From JABCZZ01 sp964454545 (GTDB lineage: Bacteria > Pseudomonadota > Alphaproteobacteria > Rickettsiales > JABCZZ01), in assembly GCA_964454545.1 (NCBI GenBank), contig CAYVTI010000028.1:1-29748 (forward strand): a stretch of 29,748 nt of DNA, read 5' to 3'. A program made the translations under genes and the position numbers. This document shows positions 15,768 through 23,670 of this stretch, piece after piece. Position 1 is the first letter of the stretch, and every line of letters begins with the position of its first letter. The notes under the pieces were generated by a model, which was not told the DNA's origin, did not search any database, and worked only from the letters and a program-made list of their open reading frames with translations.

Positions 15768-16607
15768 CTATAATCTTGTACATATGCCACAGATGAGATC
15801 TGCCCGGTTCATGGTGTAAAAATGAAACTTGGTTACGCCTTCCCTAATAAGATCAATACATTGTCCGACTGCAAGCTCAATAGCGGCTTTGTCGCGCTCT
15901 AAAGGATTGTCATCCAGAGCGGCGAATTTTTCCTCAACTCTAGCGGGAATCGAGGTGCCGCACATGATGGAAAATTTCTTTATATGCGCAAAATGATTAA
16001 TCGGTATTATTCCCGGAATAATAGGCATTCCGATACCCGCCTTCACCGCACGATCCCGCAGGCGCAGGTAAGTGGAATCATCAAAAAAATATTGGGTTAT
16101 CGCCCGCCTTGCCCCCAATGATTCCTTGGCCTTCAGCACTTCAATGTCCTGCTCGAAACTGGCCGACTCAGGATGCTTTTCCGGAAACGCCGCAACGCTG
16201 AATTCGAAATTACCGACATTATGCCGCAACCCGCTTATCATATCAGTCGCGTAGGCATATCCGCCGGGATGCGGCGCATATTTCGTAGTTCCCTTTGGTG
16301 GATCGCCGCGCAACGCTACGATATGCCGTATACCTGCATCCCAGTGCTTTTTCGCCACCATGTTAATATCGCCAGCCGTCGCTCCCACGCAGGTCAAATG
16401 GGCGGCCACTTTCAATGTTGTCTTTTTCAGTACCTCTTTTGCGATCTGATGTGTATAATCGCGCGTGTTACCCCCTGCCCCGTAGGTAATGGATATAAAG
16501 AGAGGATTGAGCGGCTCAAGCTGCAGGATGGCCGACCACATTTTTTCTTCCATATCCGGTGTTTTTGGCGGGAAAAACTCAAATGACAGATCTAAAGGTT
16601 TTGACAA
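15768..16607 (-). CDS. metF: Methylenetetrahydrofolate reductase
   Basis: The enzyme reduces 5,10-methylene-tetrahydrofolate to 5-methyl-tetrahydrofolate for methionine synthesis, using FAD. The 279-residue single-domain bacterial form is complete. Family marks are SFEFFPPKT near the start with the catalytic Glu, SITYGAGG, AHLTCVG, ALRGDPP, AAFPEKHPES, TQYFFDD and PIIPGIIPI, ending FHFYTMNRADL. It is transcribed toward ctrA with a 129-bp gap containing ctrA's regulatory region. It is divergent from ispG. Confidence 0.95.
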   Translation of the reverse strand: MSKPLDLSFEFFPPKTPDMEEKMWSAILQLEPLNPLFISITYGAGGNTRDYTHQIAKEVLKKTTLKVAAHLTCVGATAGDINMVAKKHWDAGIRHIVALRGDPPKGTTKYAPHPGGYAYATDMISGLRHNVGNFEFSVAAFPEKHPESASFEQDIEVLKAKESLGARRAITQYFFDDSTYLRLRDRAVKAGIGMPIIPGIIPINHFAHIKKFSIMCGTSIPARVEEKFAALDDNPLERDKAAIELAVGQCIDLIREGVTKFHFYTMNRADLICGICTRL

Positions 16608-16664
16608 GCCTAATTCCTTTGATATAGGGGAAAATTTTTTCTACATTAGAAAATTACCATAATT

Positions 16665-17906
16665 ATGCAATGGTCTTTTATGAATACGCGCAGGAAGCCG
16701 CATAAGGTCAGGGTTGGGGATGTGTATATCGGGGGAGATGCCCCGGTTGCCGTCCAGTCCATGACTAATACCGATACCGCGGACGTAAACGCCACGGTAA
16801 AGCAGGTGCTGGCGCTTGCAAATGCCGGTTCGGAGATTGTACGCGTGACGGTCAATAATGACGATGCGGCGAAAGCCGTACCGCATATCATCGAGAAGCT
16901 GCACAGGCAGAATTGCCATGTGCCTGTAGTCGGTGATTTCCATTATAACGGACACCGCCTGCTTACGAATTTTCCCGATTGCGCGGAAACGCTCGCGAAA
17001 TACCGCATCAACCCCGGGAATGTCGGGTTCGCCGACAAGCGCGATACCCAGTTCGCGCAAATGGTGGAATGCGCAATTACGTACGGCAAGCCGGTGCGCA
17101 TTGGCGTCAACTGGGGTAGTCTTGACAGCCAGGTCATTGCACGCATGATGGATGAGAATGCAAAACTGGCAGCACCCAGAAGCGCCGAAGAAGTATCGCG
17201 TTCGGCATTGATTTTCTCCGCCCTCTCCAGTGCAAAGCAGGCAGAAGAGATAGGCCTGCCCACTGACAGAATTGTCATTTCCTGCAAGGTCAGCCGCGTG
17301 CAGGATTTAATCCATGTATATCGCGAGCTGGCGCGACAATGCGATTATGCCCTGCACCTGGGGCTTACCGAAGCGGGCATGGGTAGCAAGGGAATTGTCG
17401 CCTCCACCGCGGCGATGGCAACGCTACTGCTGGAAGGCATTGGCGATACCATTCGCGTTTCGCTTACCCCGGAACCGAATGGCGATCGCACGCAGGAAGT
17501 CATCGTGGCACAGGAAATACTCCAGACCACAGGGCTTCGCTCCTTTACCCCAATGGTCACGGCCTGCCCGGGCTGCGGCCGCACCACCAGCACGTATTTC
17601 CAGGAGCTTGCTGGAAAGATCCAGTCCTTCCTGCGCGCGCAGATGCCGATCTGGAAAACACGTTATAAAGGCGTGGAAACCATGAATGTCGCCGTGATGG
17701 GCTGCATCGTCAACGGTCCCGGCGAAAGCAAGCACGCCAACATCGGCATCAGCCTGCCGGGCACCGGGGAGTCGCCGAGCGCCCCCGTATTTGTCGACGG
17801 AAAGAAAACGGCAACCTTGCGCGGTGACCGCATTGCCGAGGAATTCCAGCAGATGATTGTCGAGTATATTGAAAGCCGTTACGAAACGCTTCATTCAGTG
17901 AATTAG
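16665..17906 (+). CDS. ispG: 4-hydroxy-3-methylbut-2-enyl-diphosphate synthase (flavodoxin/ferredoxin)
   Basis: IspG converts methylerythritol cyclodiphosphate to HMBPP in the MEP isoprenoid pathway and carries a 4Fe-4S cluster. The 413-residue protein shows VQSMTNTDTADV near the start and the three cluster ligands Cys301 and Cys304 (ACPGCGRT) and Cys347 (MGCIVNGPGE). The next ATG, at 16680 (MNTRRKPHKV), is an alternative start; neither has a strong ribosome-binding site. It converges on the hdaA-like gene with 9 bp between the stops. It indicates that this organism makes isoprenoids itself, unlike Rickettsia species, which lost the MEP pathway. Confidence 0.95.
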   Translation: MQWSFMNTRRKPHKVRVGDVYIGGDAPVAVQSMTNTDTADVNATVKQVLALANAGSEIVRVTVNNDDAAKAVPHIIEKLHRQNCHVPVVGDFHYNGHRLLTNFPDCAETLAKYRINPGNVGFADKRDTQFAQMVECAITYGKPVRIGVNWGSLDSQVIARMMDENAKLAAPRSAEEVSRSALIFSALSSAKQAEEIGLPTDRIVISCKVSRVQDLIHVYRELARQCDYALHLGLTEAGMGSKGIVASTAAMATLLLEGIGDTIRVSLTPEPNGDRTQEVIVAQEILQTTGLRSFTPMVTACPGCGRTTSTYFQELAGKIQSFLRAQMPIWKTRYKGVETMNVAVMGCIVNGPGESKHANIGISLPGTGESPSAPVFVDGKKTATLRGDRIAEEFQQMIVEYIESRYETLHSVN

Positions 17907-17915
17907 GCCTACGAC

Positions 17916-18569
17916 CTAAATGACTTTCTTCACCAGTGGAACCGTTATCTCCCTGCGGTTTTCCAAACTCATTCTTTCTGCCCTTTCCACTACATCGCGC
18001 ACGGCGGTGAATGAACGCTCCGCATGGTTCACGACATAATTTACAACGTCTTCGGAAACGCGAAGCTGGCGATCGGAAAAACATTTGGCGGTAAATACGC
18101 GCAGCAGGTTCTCATCCGGCTGCCCGATATGCGCCGCAGGCAACGCCATCAGGCGCGAGCGCAAGTCCGGCAGCGAAAATGGAAGCTGATTTGCAGATGC
18201 ATTCGCCGTGAGCAGTAAATACTTCCCGCTGGTTTCGGCATAACGCAACAGATGAAACAGCGCAGCCTCATCTTTAATCGTCTCTATATCTTCAAACGCT
18301 GCATGCGTAGCCTTGCCCCATATTTCTTCCGACTCTTTTCTGCCAAGCATGGATTTATCCAGCATAACCCCGCCAGCCCTCGCAAGCCAGCGATGCGCAA
18401 GATGGGTTTTACCGCTGGAACGCTCTCCCGAAAGCAATGCAGATTGCGCATGATGATCATCCGGCCATATTTCAAGAAACCTCGCCGCTTCCGCGTTCGA
18501 ATCTGAAATAATCAAATCTTCGGGAGCGTAACTGGCGCGCGCCGCCCATTCAAAAGCGAATTGCGGCAT
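17916..18569 (-). CDS. hdaA: DnaA-related regulatory ATPase (HdaA-like)
   Basis: This 217-residue AAA+ protein resembles the ATPase part of DnaA without its DNA-binding domain. It starts QFAFEW, as HdaA proteins often do. It has a Walker A segment GERSSGKTH (48-56), a Walker B-like FEDIE, the SANASANQLP stretch with LPDLRSRL, and a C-terminal helical lid with SFTAVRDVVERAERMSL. HdaA works with the beta clamp to inactivate DnaA after initiation. It is 3 bp downstream of the AI-2E transporter gene, a pairing frequent in alphaproteobacteria, as far as I recall. Confidence 0.88.
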   Translation of the reverse strand: MPQFAFEWAARASYAPEDLIISDSNAEAARFLEIWPDDHHAQSALLSGERSSGKTHLAHRWLARAGGVMLDKSMLGRKESEEIWGKATHAAFEDIETIKDEAALFHLLRYAETSGKYLLLTANASANQLPFSLPDLRSRLMALPAAHIGQPDENLLRVFTAKCFSDRQLRVSEDVVNYVVNHAERSFTAVRDVVERAERMSLENRREITVPLVKKVI

Positions 18570-18572
18570 AAA

Positions 18573-19655
18573 TTAAATACCCAGATAAAGAGAGCTATGC
18601 ATGTAACGATCTATCGCAAAACGCACCAGCACTCCGATAACGGATGTCACCGGCACGGAAATAAGCACGCCGACAAAACCAAACAACGCCGCGCCGGAAA
18701 GCATGCCGAAAATGATCCATACGGGATGGAGGCCGACCTCGTTGCCCACAAGCCGCGGGGTAAGCAGGCTTCCCTCAATGAACATGCCACACAGATACAC
18801 GGCGGCTATCACCAACAGGTGCGCAGTCACGCCGAACTGGAATAAAGCAACGATCATGCTGAGCGTAAAGCAGGCGGCGAAGCCTACAAACGGTATGAAA
18901 AGCAGAAACCCGCTCATGATGCCAAGCCCCAGGCCGAAATTAAGCCCCGCAAGGGAAAGCAGCACGCCGTAATAACTCGCCATGATCAGGCACACGTTCG
19001 TTTGCCCGCGGATGAAGCCCGACAGAGTGCGGTCAATCGCCCGGAGCTGCTCGCGTATGGTTTTCTCATGCTTGCGCGGCAGCAACTCGCGAAAACGTAT
19101 CACCAGCCGATCCCAGTCGCGCAGGAGGTAGAATACGACAACAGGCGTAATGAAAATAAGCGAAACAATGTTAAGCGCCGCGAAACTCGAGCGCAGGACG
19201 TCGGAAAATACCTTCCCTGTCCATTCCACCAGCGTTCCGCCGAAATTACCCAGCGCATCCTTGACCGCCCCGGTTTTCTGCACATTCAGGCGGGAAAGAT
19301 AGCTGCTGAATTCATAGCCATATTTGGCCTGCACCTGGCGCAGGTAATCCGGCAGGTTCTGCAGAAGACTGTCCAGCTGGTGCATGATGGGAGGAACAAG
19401 CACGATGAACAACACTATGACTATCGCAAAAAAGACAGTAGTAATCACCGCCGCTGATACGTTGCGCGAAAAATTCAGCACCCTCAGGCGTCGCACCGCC
19501 GGATCAAGAAAATAGGCGGCGAGTATGCCGACCACGAAGGGAAGCAGGATGCCCTTTATAAGGGAAAGAAAGTAGAAAAACAGGACAATCCCCACCGGCC
19601 AGAACAAAACCTGAAAGCGTGCAGGACTTCTCGGATGTACTGGCGGTGAGTTCAT
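18573..19655 (-). CDS. AI-2E/PerM-family membrane transporter
   Basis: This 360-residue polytopic inner-membrane protein has about eight hydrophobic segments. They begin at FQVLFWPVGIVLFFYFLSLI and include the paired segments before the PxxxRxR-type loop and the terminal VGVLISVPVTSVIGVLVRF. The family motif FIPFVGFAACF and the later GLHPVWIIFGMLSGAALFG are present. Family members have been linked to AI-2 export and to Na+/H+ exchange, so no substrate is assigned. It is the first gene of a two-gene unit with the hdaA-like gene. Confidence 0.9.
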   Translation of the reverse strand: MNSPPVHPRSPARFQVLFWPVGIVLFFYFLSLIKGILLPFVVGILAAYFLDPAVRRLRVLNFSRNVSAAVITTVFFAIVIVLFIVLVPPIMHQLDSLLQNLPDYLRQVQAKYGYEFSSYLSRLNVQKTGAVKDALGNFGGTLVEWTGKVFSDVLRSSFAALNIVSLIFITPVVVFYLLRDWDRLVIRFRELLPRKHEKTIREQLRAIDRTLSGFIRGQTNVCLIMASYYGVLLSLAGLNFGLGLGIMSGFLLFIPFVGFAACFTLSMIVALFQFGVTAHLLVIAAVYLCGMFIEGSLLTPRLVGNEVGLHPVWIIFGMLSGAALFGFVGVLISVPVTSVIGVLVRFAIDRYMHSSLYLGI

Positions 19656-19679
19656 GTGCTGGATTTTACTGCGTGAAGA

Positions 19680-20426
19680 TTAATCCCTGCGATCGCCGAA
19701 GAAACGCAGCATCTGGATGAACAGGTTGATAAAATCAAGGTACAGGCTCAAAGCGCCCATAATAGCCGCCTTGCTCATGTAAACCGCATTCCCCGCAGTC
19801 TGGTAATAGTAGGATTTTATCTTCTGGGTATCATACGCGGTAAGCGCGGTGAAAATCACCACGGCCAGTATGGATACGACAAATTGCAGTCCCGAACTCT
19901 GCATGAAGATGTTAACAAGGCTCGCGATAATGATGCCCCACAGTCCCATCATCATGAAGGAGCCCATGCCGGTAAGGTCACGCTTGGTGGCATACCCCCA
20001 CATGCTCATCGAACCAAAGACAATCGCGGTGATGAAGAACGCCCGCACTATGCTCGCCCCCGTATAGATGAAAAAGAGCGAGGAGAGCGAAAGCCCCATG
20101 ACGGCCGCATAAACCCAGAATATCCCCTGCAGCGCAGGCAGGCTCAGGCTATTGAGCCCCAGGCTCATCACAAGTATGAAGGCAAGCGGGGCAAGCGCCA
20201 CCAGCCAGCCAAGCCCGGTCAGTCCGGGATGCGCGCCCTGAAGCATGTAAAGCGCGTTGGTAAGCGGCGCATAATTGGCGGCAAGATAGGCGGAAATGCC
20301 GGTGAGCGCCAGCGCGCTCGCCATATAGTTATAGACGCTCAGCATGTAGGAGCGCAGTCCCATGTCATAGGATGGCGCGGCTTCCCTCGTCGAAAACGAC
20401 ATCGGGTTGTTATCGTTGTAATTCAT
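19680..20426 (-). CDS. Bax inhibitor-1/YccA-family membrane protein
   Basis: This 248-residue inner-membrane protein has seven hydrophobic segments. It carries the family features YNYMASALALTGISAYLA near the start, GSMSMWGYATKRDLTGMGSF in the middle and TAYDTQKIKSYYY near the end, finishing LYLDFINLFIQMLRFFGDRRD. Proteins of this family act as ion/calcium leak channels or in membrane-protein quality control (YccA with FtsH). GGGAGG precedes the ATG. It is separated from the ATP synthase region by palindromic repeats. Confidence 0.93.
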   Translation of the reverse strand: MNYNDNNPMSFSTREAAPSYDMGLRSYMLSVYNYMASALALTGISAYLAANYAPLTNALYMLQGAHPGLTGLGWLVALAPLAFILVMSLGLNSLSLPALQGIFWVYAAVMGLSLSSLFFIYTGASIVRAFFITAIVFGSMSMWGYATKRDLTGMGSFMMMGLWGIIIASLVNIFMQSSGLQFVVSILAVVIFTALTAYDTQKIKSYYYQTAGNAVYMSKAAIMGALSLYLDFINLFIQMLRFFGDRRD

Positions 20427-20453
20427 ATTTTCCCTCCCTGGAAATAATAAGAG

Positions 20454-20475
20454 AATATTACTCTGGAAGGTAATA
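20454..20475. repeat. Small hairpin upstream of the Bax-inhibitor gene
   Basis: ATATTAC and GTAATAT form a 7-bp stem around TCTGGAAG. It lies near the start of the minus-strand Bax-inhibitor gene, so it might affect its promoter. Little else can be said. Confidence 0.35.
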
Positions 20476-20514
20476 TAGTCCTATAAATTCAGGGTTTCAA
20501 TAGGGAAGAAAGAA

Positions 20515-20588
20515 GATGATCCGATAACACGATAATCCGATGATCCGTGCTTTCACGGATCATCGACTCATCTGATAATCGGTTATCG
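20515..20588. repeat. Inverted array of degenerate 8-bp units (gene-less)
   Basis: Four octamers with consensus GATRATCC (20515-20546) and GTG are followed by a CTTT loop, CAC and four inverted octamers (20557-20588). The innermost 12 bp of each arm pair perfectly. The design mirrors the inverted heptamer arrays around the two IVP genes and inside atpG, but with period 8 and no gene between the arms. Confidence 0.8.
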
Positions 20589-20595
20589 TTCTTCT

Positions 20596-20648
20596 TAAGC
20601 CGCTTCCAGCGCCGGTTTCTGGGCTTTGCGCCTTCATCGATGGAGCCA
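20596..20648 (-). pseudogene. Second, decayed copy of the atpD 3' end
   Basis: Read on the minus strand this matches the last 19 codons of atpD, including the stop. Aligned by hand, most positions agree with small indels totalling -4 bp. The last codons read AKAQKPALEAA-stop, against AKAKKLALEAA-stop in atpD, and the upstream part matches GSIDE. Several differences are synonymous (ATT/ATC, GAC/GAT), so it is divergent rather than a recent copy. It starts next to the octamer array and marks the far side of the inserted segment. Confidence 0.8.
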
Positions 20649-20672
20649 TCTTACACTCTGGCTGTCTTAATA

Positions 20673-21193
20673 TCAGCGCCAAAACCTCCCCCGAGGTCCA
20701 TTCTGGCCAGGACGCCCGGGCCCCCGAGTTCCAGGTGGTAACCCGCTTTCAGGTTGTCCTCCGGGTAAGTCTTCCTCTCCATTAGGTGATGGTCTATCAT
20801 TATCCACCCAGCCACCTGTTTCCTTTACGGGCGCAGCAGGCACCTGCCTACCGGTTGAATCTCTAACCAATAGCAGGCCGTTATGATCCTGGCTTGCCCC
20901 AAGCGCATCACTTGCAATTTCCGTTTCCTTATACCCTAAAGGTTCGTCTTGGTGACTGAATTTACCTATAATGGACACTATTCCATTATAGTTCTCGCGT
21001 TGTATCCTGACTGTATTGGATGGATGAATATCATTACTCAGAATTCTTGTATCAAGAAGAGGAATAGCAAAATAAATTTCCTTTGGACTCGCATTGGCCT
21101 TTAAACATTCTTCGGCAAGTACTCCTTTATATATGTTATATCTTTCGTCTAGCGCATTTATGATGTCTAATCGTGGCGAAATACCTTGCCGCA
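20673..21193 (-). pseudogene. 3' part of the frameshifted gene that begins at 21640
   Basis: If one C is added to the eight-C run (minus strand) near 21194-21201, the upstream reading frame continues without a stop from here to 20673. It gives segments such as LDIINALDERYNIYKGVLAEE and YFAIPLLDTRILSNDIHPSN. The end is rich in Pro, Gly and Arg (PPGTRGPGRPGQNGP). Joined to the upstream piece the protein would be about 322 residues. I recognise no family. The break may be a sequencing error, a phase-variable tract or true decay. Confidence 0.6.
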
Positions 21194-21640
21194 GGGGGGG
21201 GAATCCATTCCTCCTGCAGCCGCATGCCTATCAATAGCGTCCTCAACTGTTCCTTGTGCAAATTCAGCCCATGTACTTAAAGATGCGAGTGATGATGTAC
21301 CTGAAACTAAAAAATGTGTATTATTGAAAGGAGCAACACTACGATCTGTTGGATTTTTTATAGTAACATAGGGAAATTTACTGTTATCAGAGGTAGAGCT
21401 TTCTTTATGTCTTACAATAGATTCTTTCCCATTTTCATCTCTTCCATATGTATCGGGTATAGCTAAAAGAGCCTCCATAGCCTCCCACACCCATAGCGCG
21501 TTGATTTCTCTTTGGCTAAGAGGTGTATTACAAAACTGATTTACCACCTTTACGGCTTGATCTGCAGCCACCGATATACGAGAGGCTAATTTTTCTACTT
21601 CGGACTCCATAACATAGCGTACCATAGTACAACTACACAT
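21167..21640 (-). CDS. 5' part of an unknown gene inserted after atpD, frameshifted at a C8 run
   Basis: The open frame gives 157 residues, but its last 13 (after DSPP) are probably out of frame. The mostly helical segment VEKLASRISVAADQAVKVVN and the later PYVTIKNPTDRSVAPF match nothing I know. A later ATG at 21610 (MESEVEKL) is a plausible start. The gene is AT-richer than atpD and the genes to its left. It sits between the intact atpD and the decayed second atpD tail, so it probably arrived as an insertion. A consensus CtrA box lies 44-58 bp upstream of the first start. Confidence 0.55.
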   Translation of the reverse strand: MCSCTMVRYVMESEVEKLASRISVAADQAVKVVNQFCNTPLSQREINALWVWEAMEALLAIPDTYGRDENGKESIVRHKESSTSDNSKFPYVTIKNPTDRSVAPFNNTHFLVSGTSSLASLSTWAEFAQGTVEDAIDRHAAAGGMDSPPCGKVFRHD

Positions 21641-21683
21641 TTAGGGATAATTTATGATCTTTTCTGATTATAAAGAATTATAG

Positions 21684-21698
21684 TTAACAAATTGTTAA
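21684..21698. promoter_or_regulatory. CtrA box upstream of the inserted unknown gene
   Basis: TTAA-CAAATTG-TTAA matches the CtrA consensus exactly and lies in the 121-bp gap between the atpD stop and the inserted gene. It suggests cell-cycle control of that gene. Confidence 0.6.
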
Positions 21699-21761
21699 CC
21701 ACAAACACAACAACCGCGCATAGATTATATGCGCGATTGAAATACTTGGTTTAAGATATAT

Positions 21762-23195
21762 TTATGCCGCTTCAAGCGCCAGCTTCTTGGCTTTCGCAAC
21801 CGCTTCGTCAATGGAGCCTACCATGTAGAAGGCCGATTCCGGCAGATCATCATATTTGCCGTCAACGATTTCACGGAAGCCGCGGATAGTGTCCTCGAGC
21901 TTCACGAGCTTGCCGGGCGAGCCGGTGAACACTTCGGCCACGTGGAACGGCTGCGACAGGAAGCGCTGGATTTTGCGCGCGCGCGCCACGGTAAGCTTGT
22001 CTTCTTCCGACAGTTCATCCATGCCGAGAATCGCGATGATATCCTGCAGCGACTTATAGGTCTGGAGAACCTTCTGCACGTCACGTGCGCACTGGTAATG
22101 TTCCTGGCCGATGATCTGCGGATCAAGCATGCGCGAGGTGGAATCGAGCGGATCCACCGCCGGATAAATGCCGAGCTCCGCGATCTGGCGCGAAAGTACG
22201 GTGGTTGCGTCCAAGTGGGCGAACGAAGTCGCCGGAGCGGGGTCGGTCAAGTCGTCGGCAGGTACGTAAATCGCCTGTACCGAAGTGATCGAACCTTTCT
22301 TGGTCGAGGTGATGCGTTCCTGCATCGAGCCCATGTCGGTCGCAAGCGTCGGCTGGTAACCTACCGCCGAAGGAATACGTCCGAGCAGCGCGGATACTTC
22401 CGAACCAGCCTGCGTGAAACGGAATACGTTATCAACGAAGAACAATACGTCCTGGCCTTCCTGATCACGGAAATATTCGGCAAGCGTAAGACCTGTAAGA
22501 CCTACGCGGGCACGGGCTCCCGGGGGTTCGTTCATCTGGCCGTAAACAAGGGCCACTTTGGATTTGCTGGGGTCATCCAGGTTGATAACCTTGGACTCCA
22601 TCATTTCGTGGTAAAGGTCGTTGCCTTCACGGGTACGCTCACCCACGCCTGCAAATACCGAGAAACCGCCGTGCGCCTTAGCGATGTTGTTGATAAGCTC
22701 CATGATGAGTACGGTTTTGCCTACGCCCGCACCGCCGAAGAGGCCGATCTTACCGCCTTTTGCGTAAGGGGCGAGCAGATCGATCACCTTGATGCCGGTG
22801 ACAAGAATTTCATTTTCCGTCGACTGGTCGACGAAGGCCGGAGCTTCCGCATGAATCGGCGCTTTGCTTTTGGTGTTTACCGGGCCGCGTTCGTCAATCG
22901 GCTCGCCGATGACGTTGATAATACGCCCCAGCGTTTCCGGACCTACGGGAACGGAAATCGGCGCGCCGGTATCCACTACTTCCTGGCCGCGCACAAGACC
23001 GTCGGTCGAGTCCATCGCGATCGTGCGCACTTCGCCTTCGCCCAGATGCTGCGCCACTTCGAGCACCAGCGTCTTGCCTTCGTTCTGGGTATGCAGCGCG
23101 CTTAATATCGCGGGCAGATGCCCGCTTTCAAACTTTACGTCCACTACTGCCGCGATTACCTGTGTAATTATCCCGATATTTTTCTGCGCATTCAT
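21762..23195 (-). CDS. atpD: ATP synthase F1 subunit beta
   Basis: This is the catalytic subunit of the F1 ATPase. The 477-residue protein is complete, with Walker A GGAGVGKTVL near residue 153, GERTREGNDLY carrying the catalytic Glu, Walker B VLFFVDNVFRFTQAGSE and QPTLATDMGSMQERIT. The usual form is DNIFRFTQ, so Val replaces Ile. AAGGAGA precedes the ATG at normal distance. An IVP gene and an inverted heptamer array lie just upstream. Downstream, where atpC (epsilon) normally follows, there is instead the inserted unknown gene and a second atpD tail. Confidence 0.97.
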   Translation of the reverse strand: MNAQKNIGIITQVIAAVVDVKFESGHLPAILSALHTQNEGKTLVLEVAQHLGEGEVRTIAMDSTDGLVRGQEVVDTGAPISVPVGPETLGRIINVIGEPIDERGPVNTKSKAPIHAEAPAFVDQSTENEILVTGIKVIDLLAPYAKGGKIGLFGGAGVGKTVLIMELINNIAKAHGGFSVFAGVGERTREGNDLYHEMMESKVINLDDPSKSKVALVYGQMNEPPGARARVGLTGLTLAEYFRDQEGQDVLFFVDNVFRFTQAGSEVSALLGRIPSAVGYQPTLATDMGSMQERITSTKKGSITSVQAIYVPADDLTDPAPATSFAHLDATTVLSRQIAELGIYPAVDPLDSTSRMLDPQIIGQEHYQCARDVQKVLQTYKSLQDIIAILGMDELSEEDKLTVARARKIQRFLSQPFHVAEVFTGSPGKLVKLEDTIRGFREIVDGKYDDLPESAFYMVGSIDEAVAKAKKLALEAA

Positions 23196-23208
23196 GTAAA
23201 CAATCTCC

Positions 23209-23236
23209 TTTTGAATCTAGAATCTGGAATCTTGAA
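23209..23236 (-). repeat. Heptamer array on the 3' side of IVP gene 2
   Basis: On the minus strand four 7-bp units follow one another: TTCAAGA, TTCCAGA, TTCTAGA, TTCAAAA. They are the inverted counterpart of the TATGGAA units at the other end of the IVP gene. The atpD ribosome-binding site begins directly after the array. Confidence 0.8.
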
Positions 23237-23243
23237 ATTTAAT

Positions 23244-23669
23244 TTATTTAATACCGCCATGTAACTTGCGAAGCATGTTGGCAACCTTCGTATATGTCTC
23301 TTCCCACTGGCTGAATTCAGAAGAAGTTATGTATCCTAAATCACGGCTATAGCGTAACCACATGCGACTTTCACCACATGAGCCAATCGACATGGAAATA
23401 AAACGCTTGAATTCCGGACGAGAGTAGGTCTGCTTAGAATATCCTTCTACCAAATTAGCACATAAAGATTTTGTAGCTCTCCTTAATTGGTCTGCCAGTG
23501 AAAATTGTTCAATCTTGGGAAAATTCAAGCTGCACTTGTGAATGGCTAAAGAGGCATCATAGGCAATCTGAAATACTCTCATATCTCCATAGTCATGCGC
23601 ATACGGCGCTCTTTTTGCAGGCCTGCGCTTATTTTCTTTTACTTCCAGATTCCATATTCCATATTCCAT
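23244..23669 (-). CDS. Four-helix-bundle protein of the 23S rRNA IVS/S23 family (IVP 2)
   Basis: The gene lies between atpG and atpD. The 141-residue product carries the family pattern: VFQIAYDASLAIHKCSLNFP, then LADQLRRATKSLCANLVEGY, then EFKRFISMSIGSCGE. These correspond to helices of the four-helix bundle described for 23S rRNA intervening-sequence proteins and the Avd protein of diversity-generating retroelements. The role of free-standing members is unknown; nucleic-acid binding is plausible. I chose the ATG at 23669, 1 bp after the atpG stop. The first nine codons (MEYGIWNLE) are encoded by the heptamer array itself. The longer frame from 23702 would overlap atpG. Confidence 0.88.
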   Translation of the reverse strand: MEYGIWNLEVKENKRRPAKRAPYAHDYGDMRVFQIAYDASLAIHKCSLNFPKIEQFSLADQLRRATKSLCANLVEGYSKQTYSRPEFKRFISMSIGSCGESRMWLRYSRDLGYITSSEFSQWEETYTKVANMLRKLHGGIK

Positions 23670-23670
23670 A
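23643..23670 (-). repeat. Heptamer array on the 5' side of IVP gene 2
   Basis: Three perfect TATGGAA units and one TCTGGAA follow the atpG stop codon directly. The IVP start codon lies in the first unit. The array is inverted relative to the one at 23209-23236. Confidence 0.85.

Noticed and set aside
20515..20588. Possible CRISPR or simple terminator
   Set aside because: The units are 8 bp without spacers and are inverted around a centre, so it is not a CRISPR array; there is no T-run for a terminator.
21942..23105. 387-residue open frame on the plus strand
   Set aside because: It is antisense to atpD, whose protein is clearly real; the frame is a by-product of GC-biased codon use.
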